Assembly: GCA_958295955.1 (NCBI GenBank)
Contig: OY282420.1
Coordinates: 4,168,435 to 4,232,434, forward strand
Origin: an uncultured Bryobacterales bacterium
GTDB taxonomy: Bacteria; Acidobacteriota; Terriglobia; Bryobacterales; UBA6623
Direction of reading: 5' to 3'
Length of the DNA stretch: 64,000 bases
Position numbers and translations under genes: made by a program. Under the pieces are notes generated by a model. The model did not search any database. It was given only the letters and a program-made list of their open reading frames with translations, and was not told where the DNA came from. This document shows, piece after piece, positions 19,201-26,218 of the stretch; the first letter of the stretch is position 1; every line of letters begins with the position of its first letter.

Positions 19201-19403
19201 GGCGAATCGACCCGCAGGCCGCCCTGCGCTTGGGGGCTCTGCCGGCTGTGGCAGGCGTAGCAATTGGCCGCCAGCACCGGCCGCACGCTTTCTTCGAAAA
19301 ACCGCTCCCCCGCGCGGTCTTGGGCTTGCGCCGCGGCAACCGCCGGCAACGCCGCCGCAACGATCGTAACCACCTGCCTGAAGTTCATTGCAAATTTCTG
19401 CAT
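16233..19403 (-). CDS. PSCyt1/DUF1549/DUF1553 protein, long form
   Basis: About 1056 residues with a signal peptide ('VVTIVAAALPAVAAAQA'). From the N terminus: a planctomycete-type cytochrome C domain PSCyt1 with CYACH and 'VKMPPTGKLADGDIAAVERW'; DUF1549 ('TPIDRFIAAKLDAEGLAPS', with a second CARCH motif); a long insert; DUF1553 ('VNRVWQHLFGEGLARTPSD', 'YAYISREEPSGLMRSFDF'); and a C-terminal region that looks like a concanavalin-type beta domain. The two CxxCH motifs suggest c-type haem. Start choice is uncertain between ATGs at 19403 and 19388; neither has a clear Shine-Dalgarno. It begins 25 bases after the sulfatase stop and ends 17 bases before the DUF1501 gene, so the three form one operon. 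The reaction is unknown. Confidence 0.9.
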   Translation of the reverse strand: MQKFAMNFRQVVTIVAAALPAVAAAQAQDRAGERFFEESVRPVLAANCYACHSRQSPQAQGGLRVDSPEAILAGGNAGPLLVPGKPERSLLTRVLSHEDEVKMPPTGKLADGDIAAVERWIRLGAPLPGEAVPSSAAAADRADGHWAFARPQRPAPPAKIGDWALTPIDRFIAAKLDAEGLAPSAEADRRTLIRRAYFDLLGLPPSPQEVRAFVADPSPGAYAALVDRLLASKHFGERWARYWLDVARYSDEGFQARPFPISWTYRDWVIDAFNDDMPYDRFVTRQLAADLTAGDRRHLAALGFLTVGINLPRPTDVPENLDDRIDVVTRGFLGLSVACARCHDHKFDPIPQKDYYSLYSIFLNSPDVLELIPIEDMPAGGEARFFNAKLKMRREWIDAFRRERLAWHTAEFRKPDALARYIGAAWSGRNLSNHRLEALGKENNLNQYLLERWRKYLRDREDEGSTLVAGLDAAEGAKNLAARLTEADRNAPWPDAERERLRQALRGDEAPTNVPLEDFWWIQNEGDSNVVKALKWQYHAVMTDWSFRGGPRHAMTVADAAERQPAYVFVRGNQHDKGAQVEPHFVSIVSDEPFRNGSGRLELARAIADADNPLTARVMVNRVWQHLFGEGLARTPSDFGKRGDSPSHPELLDYLAATFVEDGWSVKKLIRRVMLSRVYRQRSGDAPDCAAVDQTNRLLWRQNRRRLDFEALRDSMLAVAGRLDGAVGGPPFALEARPAAARRSIYAYISREEPSGLMRSFDFSNPEQHTAQRSLTTVPQQALFLLNSAFVGEQARAIAAGLTATDSPGRVAELYELLLGREPRPAESAAAERFIRNHPGATESEPPPASPWRYGTVALDPTAGTVSEFREFAYEQGERLQHGAILPARHGGRASLTAQGGAPGDDLATAVTRRWVSPIDGQVAIEGTLSHRMSDQAQRFAYSNGIRGWIVSGRRGVVASWTLAGLQATTGIEQLDVERGETIDFVVDARGDYEADNFTWAPVIEETLTAEQKKSGMAARRWSAEDDFRLPAEKPLDAWEQYAQVLLMTNEFAFVD

Positions 19404-19428
19404 AATTTTATCAAGAAACAAGCATACT

Positions 19429-20781
19429 TTACCGCTTGGCGACGGTTTCTTCCCACGCCGCCATCTCCGCCGACATGCTGCTCACGCGCTGCGGCTCTTC
19501 CGCGGCGAGGTCGTTTTGCTCTCCGATGTCCGCCTGCAAATCATAGAGCTCGGGCGCGGCGGCGCCGAGTTGCACGAGCTTCCAGTCGTCCCGGCGCATC
19601 GCCCGTTCTTCGCGCATCTTCCAGAAGAGGCTCCGCTCGGCGAGCGGGGCGCCCGCGAACAGCAGCGCGGCGAGGCTCGCGCCGTCGAAGGAGAGACCGT
19701 TGGACGGCGCCCCCGCCAACTCCAGCAGCGTGGGAAACAGATCGAACGTCGCCGCCGTTTCGCCCGTGACGCCGGGAGCGATGCGCCCCGGCTGCCAGGC
19801 GATCGCCGGCACGCGGTGCCCTCCTTCGTAAACGTCGGTCTTCTGGCCGCGCAGCGGTCCGTTGCTCGAAATGTTATGGTAGCCGCCCTGGTAGGTCAGA
19901 TATCCGCCGTTGTCAGAGGTGAAAATCACCAGCGTGTTTTCCGCGAGCCCGCGCTCCCGAAGCGCCCGAACGATGGCGCCGACGCTGTCGTCCACGGCCT
20001 CGATCATCTCTTTGACTTTCGCCGAGACGTCTTTGCTCTCGTGGATGCCGAGCTTGCTGAGGTCATGGTAATCGCCGCCCTCCACCCGGTAGCCGTTCTC
20101 GTTCGGCCCCTGCCAGGGGAAATGGATGGCCTGATGCGGCACGTACAGGAAAAACGGCCGGCCGGCGTGCTTTTCGATGAAGGCGATGCTGTGCCGGGTG
20201 ATCAGATCGACGCTGTAGCCCTGCTCCATGGCGATCTCGCCGTTGCGCCACCAGTCTTTTCGTCCGGAGCGGTCGATGTGGGAGTGATGGTCGCCGCCGC
20301 CGGAGGTCAGTCCGCGAAAATCGTCGAACCCCTGATTGCCGGGCATGAACGGCGGATGGTAGCCGAGATGCCATTTGCCGTACATGCCCGCGGCGTAGCC
20401 GGCTTTGCCCAGCGCGTCGGCAATGGTGACCGCATCGGTCGGCAGCCCGAAATCGTAATGCGTCCGGCCCGAGAGCGCAGCCTCGAACTCCGGCCCGAAG
20501 CGGTGCTGGTAGCGGCCGGTGAGCAAGGCCGCCCGGGTCGGCGTACACATCGGCCCGTTGGCGTGAAAATCGGTGAAGCGCAGACCCTCCGCGGCCAGGC
20601 GGTCGATGTTCGGCGTCCGGTTCCGCGCGTTGCCGTAGCAGCCGAGGTCGCCGTAACCCAGATCGTCCGCGAGGATGATCACGAAATTCGGCGGGCGTTC
20701 TTCGGATTGAGGCGGCGGGCCGCAGCCTGCCGCCGCCGACAGCCATGCCGCGAGGCAAATCCGGGCGAATCGGGAGAGCAT
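19429..20781 (-). CDS. Sulfatase, probable lipoprotein
   Basis: A 450-residue arylsulfatase-like enzyme. The N terminus 'RICLAAWLSAAAGCGPPP' resembles a lipoprotein signal with Cys20 as the lipidated residue, which would anchor it in a membrane. Metal ligands appear in 'NFVIILADD'. The active-site motif is CTPTR, with Cys79 the expected formylglycine precursor. 'VIFTSDNGGYLTYQGGYHN' is the second conserved block. The ATG at 20779-20781 has GGAAG upstream; TTATACT lies 13 bases before it. First gene of the operon with the PSCyt1/DUF1549/DUF1553 and DUF1501 genes. Confidence 0.92.
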   Translation of the reverse strand: MLSRFARICLAAWLSAAAGCGPPPQSEERPPNFVIILADDLGYGDLGCYGNARNRTPNIDRLAAEGLRFTDFHANGPMCTPTRAALLTGRYQHRFGPEFEAALSGRTHYDFGLPTDAVTIADALGKAGYAAGMYGKWHLGYHPPFMPGNQGFDDFRGLTSGGGDHHSHIDRSGRKDWWRNGEIAMEQGYSVDLITRHSIAFIEKHAGRPFFLYVPHQAIHFPWQGPNENGYRVEGGDYHDLSKLGIHESKDVSAKVKEMIEAVDDSVGAIVRALRERGLAENTLVIFTSDNGGYLTYQGGYHNISSNGPLRGQKTDVYEGGHRVPAIAWQPGRIAPGVTGETAATFDLFPTLLELAGAPSNGLSFDGASLAALLFAGAPLAERSLFWKMREERAMRRDDWKLVQLGAAAPELYDLQADIGEQNDLAAEEPQRVSSMSAEMAAWEETVAKR

Positions 20782-20794
20782 TGCTTCCGGCGCC

Positions 20795-20800
20795 AGTATA
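20795..20800 (-). promoter_or_regulatory. -10-like TATACT upstream of the sulfatase operon
   Basis: TTATACT reads on the minus strand and ends 13 bases before the sulfatase ATG, which would give a very short 5' leader holding only the Shine-Dalgarno. No good -35 is visible. Confidence 0.35.
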
Positions 20801-20894
20801 ACCGCAAATCCCCGGCCGCCGCGCATGACTGGAAACGGTACTGTATAGACTCACGGCCCAAGCCTCGCCGGAGCATGGAAGCAGGCCGCATCTC

Positions 20895-22295
20895 ATGACC
20901 GATCGACCGGACTCCAGCGCAGCCGCTCGACCCCCCGGCGGCGACCGCTTGACCGCGGCCGCAACCTTCATCGGCGGGCTGATCCCGGACGCCATGACCA
21001 CCGCCATCGCCTTGATGGCCGCCGTAGTCGGCGCCGCGCTGCTCATCGGCAACACTTTTACGCAAATCGCCGACGCCTATTACCGCGGGTTGTGGATGCT
21101 GCTGCCCTTCACGATGCAGATGACGCTCATTCTCGTGCTGAGCTCGACACTGGCGGCCACGCCGTTTTTCCGGCGCCTGATCGTGACCTTGTCGCGGCTG
21201 CCTGACAGCCCCGGCCGGACGCTGGCGCTGGCCATGCTCACCACCGGAACGCTCGCCTACTGTTACTGGGGGCTCAGCCTGGCCATGGGTCCGCTGGTCG
21301 CGGTGCATTTTGCCCGGCAGTCCGAGCGCAAGGGCCGCCCCGTCGATTTTCCCTACCTGCTGGCCGCAGGAGGCGCGGCCGGCGCGATCTGGCAATTCGG
21401 CTTCTCGGCCAGCGCGCCGCTGCTGATGAATACGCCGGGGCATTTTCTGGAGGACATGACCGGCCTGATGCCGCTGTCCACCACGATCTTCGCGCCCGCC
21501 ACCCTGGTTTTCATTCCGCTGTTTTTGGTATCGAGCTACGCCGCAGCGCGGATCTTGCTGCCGCGGACGCCCCGCCCGATTTCGCAATTTCCCAGAGCAT
21601 GCGCCCTGGCCGACGCCGGGCCGGCCGGCGCCGCCGAGACGGAACGCAGCGCGGACATGCCCGAGGCGACTCCGGCCGCGCGCGTCGAAGCGCACCGCCT
21701 GCCGACCGCGGTCCTGGCGCTCGCCCTTGTCGGCTGGCTGATCTACCACTTCAGGGTCAAAGGCGGCGGACTCGAACTGAACTCCCTGAACACGACGCTG
21801 CTGCTGCTCTGCCTGGCGTTTCACGGCAGCGTGCGCAGCTTTTCCAAAGCGCTGCCCGCCGCCGTAGTGACCGCTTGGCCGGTGATCGTGCTCTACCATC
21901 TATACGCCGGGGTCGCCGGCCTGATCCAATACACCTCGGTCGGCGCGGACTTCGCTTCGTATGTCGCCTCCATCTCCGGGGAGCATACGTTTCCGCTTTT
22001 CACGGCGTTGTCGGCCGCCGCCGTTTCGATCTTCGTGCCTTCGAGCGGAGGCCAATGGGTGGTTCAAGGCTTCATTACGACGAAGGCCGCCGCGGCGGTG
22101 GGCGTCAGCGCGCAGCGCGGCCTGCTGGCGCTGAGCGTCGGCGATCACGTCGGCAACCTCGTATCGCCGTTCTGGGCGGTGATTGCCGCCGGAATCGCCC
22201 GCATCGACTTCCGCGTTTACATCGGCTACAACATGATCTATGTCGTCCTGTGGTTCGTCCTCGGCGTGCTCTGCTTCACTTTTTTGCCCTGCTGA
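20895..22295 (+). CDS. atoE: Short-chain fatty acid transporter (AtoE family)
   Basis: Inner-membrane permease for short-chain fatty acids such as butyrate or acetoacetate. The 466-residue, highly hydrophobic protein aligns by eye with AtoE/TIGR00366: 'GLWMLLPFTMQMTLILVLS', 'YCYWGLSLAMGPLVAVHFAR', 'SLNTTLLLLCLAFHGS', 'FVPSSGGQWVVQGFI' and 'SVGDHVGNLVSPFWAV'. About 11 membrane segments can be drawn. The end of the gene (last four codons) lies inside the 161-bp repeat that recurs at 26165, so the insertion that duplicated this sequence happened exactly at its 3' end. No other fatty-acid gene is adjacent. Confidence 0.9.
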   Translation: MTDRPDSSAAARPPGGDRLTAAATFIGGLIPDAMTTAIALMAAVVGAALLIGNTFTQIADAYYRGLWMLLPFTMQMTLILVLSSTLAATPFFRRLIVTLSRLPDSPGRTLALAMLTTGTLAYCYWGLSLAMGPLVAVHFARQSERKGRPVDFPYLLAAGGAAGAIWQFGFSASAPLLMNTPGHFLEDMTGLMPLSTTIFAPATLVFIPLFLVSSYAAARILLPRTPRPISQFPRACALADAGPAGAAETERSADMPEATPAARVEAHRLPTAVLALALVGWLIYHFRVKGGGLELNSLNTTLLLLCLAFHGSVRSFSKALPAAVVTAWPVIVLYHLYAGVAGLIQYTSVGADFASYVASISGEHTFPLFTALSAAAVSIFVPSSGGQWVVQGFITTKAAAAVGVSAQRGLLALSVGDHVGNLVSPFWAVIAAGIARIDFRVYIGYNMIYVVLWFVLGVLCFTFLPC

Positions 22296-22446
22296 CCGGC
22301 CCGCGGTGCGAACCCTTCCGGGATATACTGCGCAGATGACGCTCCGCCTGCTCTACGCGCTGCCCGCGTTCTTCCTCGCTGCCGCTTTCGCCGCGGACGG
22401 GCCGGTCAACGTCGTGCTGATCATGGCCGACGACGTGGGTTACGAG
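22286..22446 (+). repeat. Left copy of a 161-bp direct repeat flanking the R-M insert
   Basis: It matches 26165-26325 with five mismatches in 161 bases, no gaps. It contains the end of atoE, a TATACT box at 22324-22329 and the first 37 codons of a sulfatase. This copy keeps the natural junction with atoE; the right copy keeps the natural junction with the rest of the sulfatase. Confidence 0.95.
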
Positions 22447-22557
22447 AGAGTGCGGCAGCGGGGTTCTCGCGTGCGAATCACGACCCGGGTCAACGGTGAA
22501 CATCACGAAGTAATCTCCGCAACACGGGCGAGGCGAAGACGCTGTCGAGCATTCTGA
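22336..22557 (+). pseudogene. Truncated 5' end of a sulfatase gene (duplicate of the gene at 26215)
   Basis: The first 37 codons (22336-22446) repeat those of the intact sulfatase at 26215 with only three base changes inside the codons (two amino-acid changes, V8A and I24V). The copy breaks off after 'MADDVGYE', before the active-site cysteine. The frame then runs on for 36 unrelated, basic codons to a stop at 22557. It cannot make an enzyme. It marks the left edge of the inserted block. Confidence 0.9.
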
Positions 22558-22619
22558 AGAGCGTTGACCGGCGCCACGAAATAAGCGTCGAGGAACTTCT
22601 ACGTGAGCTTGACCTGTGA
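22500..22619 (+). pseudogene. 39-residue 3' remnant of an unidentified gene ahead of hsdS
   Basis: A reading frame with no start codon encodes 39 residues ending 'HEISVEELLRELDL' and stops with TGA at 22617-22619, overlapping an ATG. It sits where hsdM would normally end in an hsdM-hsdS operon, so it may be the tail of hsdM. I cannot confirm this from so short a sequence. Confidence 0.35.
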
Positions 22620-23105
22620 TGCCTCAGTACTCCCGCACGGGGAGTTGAAGCCGTATCCCGCGATGAAGGACTCCGGCGTCGAGTGGCTCGGCGACGTGCC
22701 GGCGCATTGGGATATGTGGCGGCTGAAGTCTATCTGTCGTTTTGCATATGGGGATTCCCTGCCGTCCGAATCCCGCACGGACGGCAACGTTCCCGTTTAC
22801 GGTTCGAACGGTCGGGTAGGCACTCACTATTCCCCAAATACCGATGGGCAGTGTTTGATTATTGGCCGCTTCAGCGTCTGGACAAGGCAACCTCCACTAT
22901 CGACACTGTCGTCGCTTGCGTCCGCCGCCAAATCGAGTTGCTGCGCGAATACCGCGCCCGCCTGATCGCCGACGCGGTCACCGGCAAGCTCGACGTGCGC
23001 GAAGCGGCGGCCGGCCTGCCGGATGAAGGCGATATCGCCAATGTTGAGCCGCTTGGTATTATTGACAACGTGACGGATAATGCAGATGCTTCGGACCGGC
23101 CGTAG
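22603..23105 (+). pseudogene. hsdS: hsdS remnant: type I specificity subunit with internal deletion
   Basis: HsdS provides DNA recognition for type I restriction-modification enzymes and is normally 400-450 residues. Here the first part (frame of 22603) reads 'KPYPAMKDSGVEWLGDVPAHW' style HsdS N terminus (split: MKDSGVEWLG, DVPAHW) and the beginning of the first recognition domain up to 'QCLIIGR' near 22865. The sequence then jumps frame and continues directly with the HsdS C terminus, 'LDKATSTIDTVVACVRRQIE' and 'LIADAVTGKLDVREAAAGLP', to a stop at 23105. The rest of domain one, the spacer helix and all of domain two are missing, which corresponds to roughly 0.8-0.9 kb. It cannot be functional. 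The start (GTG 22603 or TTG 22644) is unclear. Confidence 0.85.
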
Positions 23106-23140
23106 CTGGCGAATGAAGAGTCCGTAAAGATTGATCGGAT

Positions 23141-24019
23141 ATGAGATTCAACAGTCCACTCCGGTATCCGGGTGGGAAGGCGTCGCTTGCGGCTTTTCTC
23201 GCCCGAACGATCGAGTTGAACGACCTCACCGGCTGTTCGTACTTCGAACCGTTTGCCGGCGGCGCGGGCGCTGCGCTGCATCTGCTTCGGAAAGATGTCG
23301 TTTCGGATATTCACCTGAACGACCTGGATCCTCGCATCGCTGCATTCTGGCGCTCGGCGCTTGATGAACCGGAACGGTTCGCCGATACTATCCGATCGAT
23401 TCCGGTGGATATTGCCGAGTGGGAGAGGCAGCAGCGAATCTGTCGGCAATCTGACACGAGTAAGCTTTTCGAGCTTGGTTTCTCCGCTTTCTATATGAAC
23501 CGCTGCAACCGTTCGGGCGTTCTCCTGGGAGCCGCTCCCATCGGGGGCCGCGAGCAAGCAGGGAAGTGGAGGATCAATGCTCGTTTCAACAGAGAGAGCC
23601 TCACGAAGCGCATTCTCGCGATTGCGCGGCGGCGCGGGCAAATCCACATTACCAACATGGACGCGCATGCGTTTCTCGTCAAACATCTCCCTCGCGGACG
23701 CGAACGCAAGCGCGTCTTTGCCTATCTTGATCCCCCTTACTACTCAAACGGCAAGCGACTCTATATGAATTCCTACTCCAGTCGAGATCACAAGGCATTT
23801 GCTCGCTACATACGACGGCAAGACAGCCTCACATGGGTGATGTCCTACGACAACGAACTGTTCATCAAAAACCTGTATGCAAAATTCGTTGTTTCTCATT
23901 ATTCGCTCCAGTATAGTCTCCAGCGCAAGCAACGAACACAGGAGCTTTTGATCGTGCCGCCCCATGTGCAACTCCCTGTCGATGTTGCACCGCCGCTTGA
24001 GACGCAAGAATATAAATGA
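23141..24019 (+). CDS. D12-class DNA adenine N6-methyltransferase (Dam-like)
   Basis: Transfers a methyl group from S-adenosylmethionine to adenine N6 in a short DNA site, protecting it from a cognate nuclease. The 292-residue protein has the alpha-class (D12) order of motifs: RYPGGK at residues 8-13 (motif X), FEPFAGGAG at 35-43 (SAM binding), 'FYMNRCNRSGVLLGA' and the catalytic DPPYY at 197-201. It is full length. The stop TGA at 24017-24019 is 24 bases before the ParB-like gene, and the three genes run in the same direction with short gaps, so they form an operon. The base composition is less GC-rich than the flanking sulfatase genes. The target site cannot be read from the sequence. Located 36 bases after the hsdS remnant. 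Confidence 0.93.
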   Translation: MRFNSPLRYPGGKASLAAFLARTIELNDLTGCSYFEPFAGGAGAALHLLRKDVVSDIHLNDLDPRIAAFWRSALDEPERFADTIRSIPVDIAEWERQQRICRQSDTSKLFELGFSAFYMNRCNRSGVLLGAAPIGGREQAGKWRINARFNRESLTKRILAIARRRGQIHITNMDAHAFLVKHLPRGRERKRVFAYLDPPYYSNGKRLYMNSYSSRDHKAFARYIRRQDSLTWVMSYDNELFIKNLYAKFVVSHYSLQYSLQRKQRTQELLIVPPHVQLPVDVAPPLETQEYK

Positions 24020-24043
24020 TCCATGTTTAGGAAGGATGATTCA

Positions 24044-25168
24044 ATGAGCACCGAAGATATCTCTCTGAATGCTGACGAGATCACACCGATAGAAGTCTCG
24101 GATCTGGCATTCGACATCAAAAACCCTCGGCTTACCGAGTTTGACCTGCCCAGCGACGCAGCAGAATCCCGAATTATACAGATTCTGTGGGAAGCGATGG
24201 ATGTAAGAGAATTGGTATTGTCCATCGCAGCCAGTGGGTTCTTTCGTCACGAGCCGGTTATCGTTGCGCAAGAGAGTGGGAGAAATGTGGTTATCGAGGG
24301 AAATCGCCGTCTCGCGGCGGTCAAAGTTCTTCTGGATCCGGCGCTTGGCGAAGATCTAGATGAGATTCCCGACATTGCGGAAGACGCCAAAGAAGCACTC
24401 AAGGAGATTCCTACAGTACCCGGCACACGCGAAAGCGCTTGGCGCTATCTCGGTTTCAAGCATGTAAATGGGCCGGCCAAATGGAGTAGTTACGCCAAGT
24501 CGCGGTACATCGCGAATGTGCATGAAGACTTCGGTGTCCCACTCGAAGACATTGCAAATCAGATTGGAGATACTCACAAGACTGTTCAGAGGCTGTTTCG
24601 CGGCCTTATGGTTATTGAGGAAGCCGAGCGGTTGAGGGTATTCGAGCAAAAGGATCGTTGGCGAAAACATTTTTCATTTTCACATCTTTACACAGGTCTC
24701 GGACGCTCCGGCATCAGCGCCTTTATAGGCTTGCGGCCGGAGACCGAGGAGAACCGGGACCCCGTACCTCCCGAGAAGAAAAAGGAACTCGGAGAGCTTT
24801 GTCTTTGGATGTACGGCAGCAAGAAGGAGAGTAAGCCTCCTGTCATCGAGACACAGAACCCGGATCTTAAGCACCTTGATGCAGTTGTAAGCAACAGAGA
24901 AGCGCTCGTCGCTCTTCGTAATGGCGCTCCTCTTGATTCCGCTTACGAGTTGAGCCGTCCGTCATCTGCTGTTTTCGAGGGGGCTCTAGTGAGTGCGAAA
25001 CAACATCTTCAGAAGGCGCGCAGCATGCTTTCTACAGGCTATGACGGTTCAAAGGAACTGCTCAGGGTTGCGGGTACAGTGGCCAATCTGGCTGATGACC
25101 TCTACGATGAGATGCAACGCAAACACAACCCCGGCGGAAAGAAAAAACGCCTTGCGGAGGGCGATTGA
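24044..25168 (+). CDS. ParB/Srx-fold protein with HTH domain, middle gene of the methylase-nuclease operon
   Basis: A 374-residue protein with a ParB-type N-terminal domain: 'DIKNPRL' (26-30), 'ELVLSIAASGFFRHEPVIV' and the box EGNRRLAA at 85-92, equivalent to the GERRxRA nucleotide-binding box of ParB. A helix-turn-helix of KorB/ParB type follows near residues 164-185 ('LEDIANQIGDTHKTVQRLFR'). The rest is charged and helical, ending in a basic tail (GGKKKRLAEGD). ParB proteins bind CTP and slide on DNA; related ParB-fold proteins in defence systems bind or hydrolyse nucleotides. Its role here is not known: a DNA-bound regulator or NTP-dependent gate for the nuclease is my inference. The ATG at 24044 has AGGAAGGA upstream. 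Its stop overlaps the next start (TGATG), which implies translational coupling. Confidence 0.8.
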   Translation: MSTEDISLNADEITPIEVSDLAFDIKNPRLTEFDLPSDAAESRIIQILWEAMDVRELVLSIAASGFFRHEPVIVAQESGRNVVIEGNRRLAAVKVLLDPALGEDLDEIPDIAEDAKEALKEIPTVPGTRESAWRYLGFKHVNGPAKWSSYAKSRYIANVHEDFGVPLEDIANQIGDTHKTVQRLFRGLMVIEEAERLRVFEQKDRWRKHFSFSHLYTGLGRSGISAFIGLRPETEENRDPVPPEKKKELGELCLWMYGSKKESKPPVIETQNPDLKHLDAVVSNREALVALRNGAPLDSAYELSRPSSAVFEGALVSAKQHLQKARSMLSTGYDGSKELLRVAGTVANLADDLYDEMQRKHNPGGKKKRLAEGD

Positions 25169-26097
25169 TGTTTAAGTGGCCAGTGGCGCCATCTGCTCGC
25201 CCACTAGGGTATGAACTTGCCGACTACGTGGAGTTGATTTGTTGGCGAGACAAAGTCATGTCCGCGACTTCCCTATCTAAGTTACTCGGCAGACTCGATG
25301 AAAACGACTACTCCGATGGTGTGCCGGAAGAGGAGGAAGCATCTCAAATTGTTGAGGATGCGTACCGCGAGATAGAGAGGCGTTGCGAAGCGTGTCGAGG
25401 CGGTTATCCGTTTGTGATCGGCAACGAAGGATATACGCTTCACGCCAGTAAGTGTGTCGGAAACCGTAAGCATGTTATTTATAAATATATGCTCCTGGCG
25501 ACTCGGTTGAACATGAAAAGCAACAGATGTCATGCGGGTATGAATGGGGCGTTTCTTTTTGAAAAACTTGCCGCGGAAGCGGCCCGGGAGTACTTTGGCG
25601 CCCGTGCCGAGAGTCTTGTTTTCGGCACTGCCTCAGATGCCAGGTTCTGCGAAAAAGTGAACGATCTTTGCAGGCGGATAGGGGAAGGGGATGGGTTCGA
25701 GAATTGTGATGAGGCCGCGCCAACAGCGCAGGACGGCAAGCTGGATGTCGTCGTATGGAAACATTTTACCGACGGTCTGCCAGGAAAGCTCATCGCTTTC
25801 GGCCAGTGCAAAACGGGTACGAATTACCGGGATACGCTTACCCAGCTTCAGCCGGACTCATTCTGTAAGAAGTGGTTGCGGTCGTCCCCTGTACTTAATC
25901 CGATACGTATGTTCTTCGTTTCGGATGCTTTATCTCGATCTCATTGGCGCAGCAAGAGCGTCGACGCAGGCTTGTTGTTTGATCGCTGCCGAATTGTCGA
26001 TTTCTGCGACGACATCAATGAAGATGTGTTGACGAAGGTAGCCACTTGGACGGCGGCAGCGGCTGAGGCAACAGGATTGCCCGGTACAGACAATTGA
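25168..26097 (+). CDS. PD-(D/E)xK-like (QxK) restriction endonuclease candidate
   Basis: A 309-residue protein with no close family I can name. It contains a plausible nuclease core: Asp193 in 'GKLDVVVW', then 20 residues later Gln213-x-Lys215 in 'LIAFGQCKTG', the QxK variant of the PD-(D/E)xK active site known from Mrr-type and some type II enzymes. A helical segment with Glu before it ('FEKLAAEAAREYFGARAES') fits the usual first helix. The N-terminal 130 residues contain paired cysteines (CEACRGGYP), possibly a metal-binding element. The gene starts by overlapping the ParB-like stop and has GGAGGG upstream. Its place after a methylase and its fold suggest it is the nuclease of a modification-dependent or methylation-protected system. 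Substrate and cut site unknown. Confidence 0.7.
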   Translation: MFKWPVAPSARPLGYELADYVELICWRDKVMSATSLSKLLGRLDENDYSDGVPEEEEASQIVEDAYREIERRCEACRGGYPFVIGNEGYTLHASKCVGNRKHVIYKYMLLATRLNMKSNRCHAGMNGAFLFEKLAAEAAREYFGARAESLVFGTASDARFCEKVNDLCRRIGEGDGFENCDEAAPTAQDGKLDVVVWKHFTDGLPGKLIAFGQCKTGTNYRDTLTQLQPDSFCKKWLRSSPVLNPIRMFFVSDALSRSHWRSKSVDAGLLFDRCRIVDFCDDINEDVLTKVATWTAAAAEATGLPGTDN

Positions 26098-26107
26098 CAA
26101 CGCCCCC

Positions 26108-26218
26108 ATGCCCACCGATACCACCGAACGCGGCCTCGAACGGCTGATCTGCACGGCCTCGCCCGCCCTGCTGACCGGCCCCCGGCGCGAACCCTTCCGG
26201 GATATACTGCGCAGATGA
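26108..26218 (+). pseudogene. hsdR: hsdR 5' remnant (type I restriction subunit)
   Basis: The first 16-17 codons read MPTDTTERGLERLICTA, the typical N terminus of HsdR, the ATP-dependent nuclease subunit of type I enzymes (normally about 1000 residues). At about 26160 the frame runs into the 161-bp repeat and stops at 26218. The remaining 98% of the gene is gone. With the hsdS remnant it shows the former order (hsdM)-hsdS-trio-hsdR. Confidence 0.75.

Larger units (their letters stand above)
22447..26164 (+). mobile_element. Inserted restriction-modification block between direct repeats
   Basis: A 3.7-kb block lies between the two 161-bp repeats and separates atoE from its former neighbour, the sulfatase. 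It holds a broken type I R-M locus (hsdS with an internal deletion, first codons of hsdR) and an intact methylase/ParB-like/nuclease trio. No integrase, transposase or terminal inverted repeat is visible, so how it moved is unknown. The trio is visibly less GC-rich than its surroundings, a sign of transfer. I call it a mobile or transferred block, not a defined element class. Confidence 0.6.

Noticed and set aside
17097-19769. Long open frame on the plus strand opposite the PSCyt1/DUF1549/DUF1553 and sulfatase genes
   Set aside because: Arg/Ala/Gly/Val-rich translation with no domain; it is the antisense reading of clearly coding GC-rich genes. Similar frames at 34916-37165 (+), 52445-54625 (+) and 10184-12010 (+) were rejected for the same reason.
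22603-23105. An intact short HsdS or half-HsdS subunit
   Set aside because: The N- and C-terminal parts are in different frames and both recognition domains are incomplete, so no functional subunit can be made.
23141-24019. Housekeeping Dam methylase
   Set aside because: It lies in a transferred block with a coupled ParB-like gene and nuclease, and its composition differs from neighbours, so a restriction-linked role is more likely.
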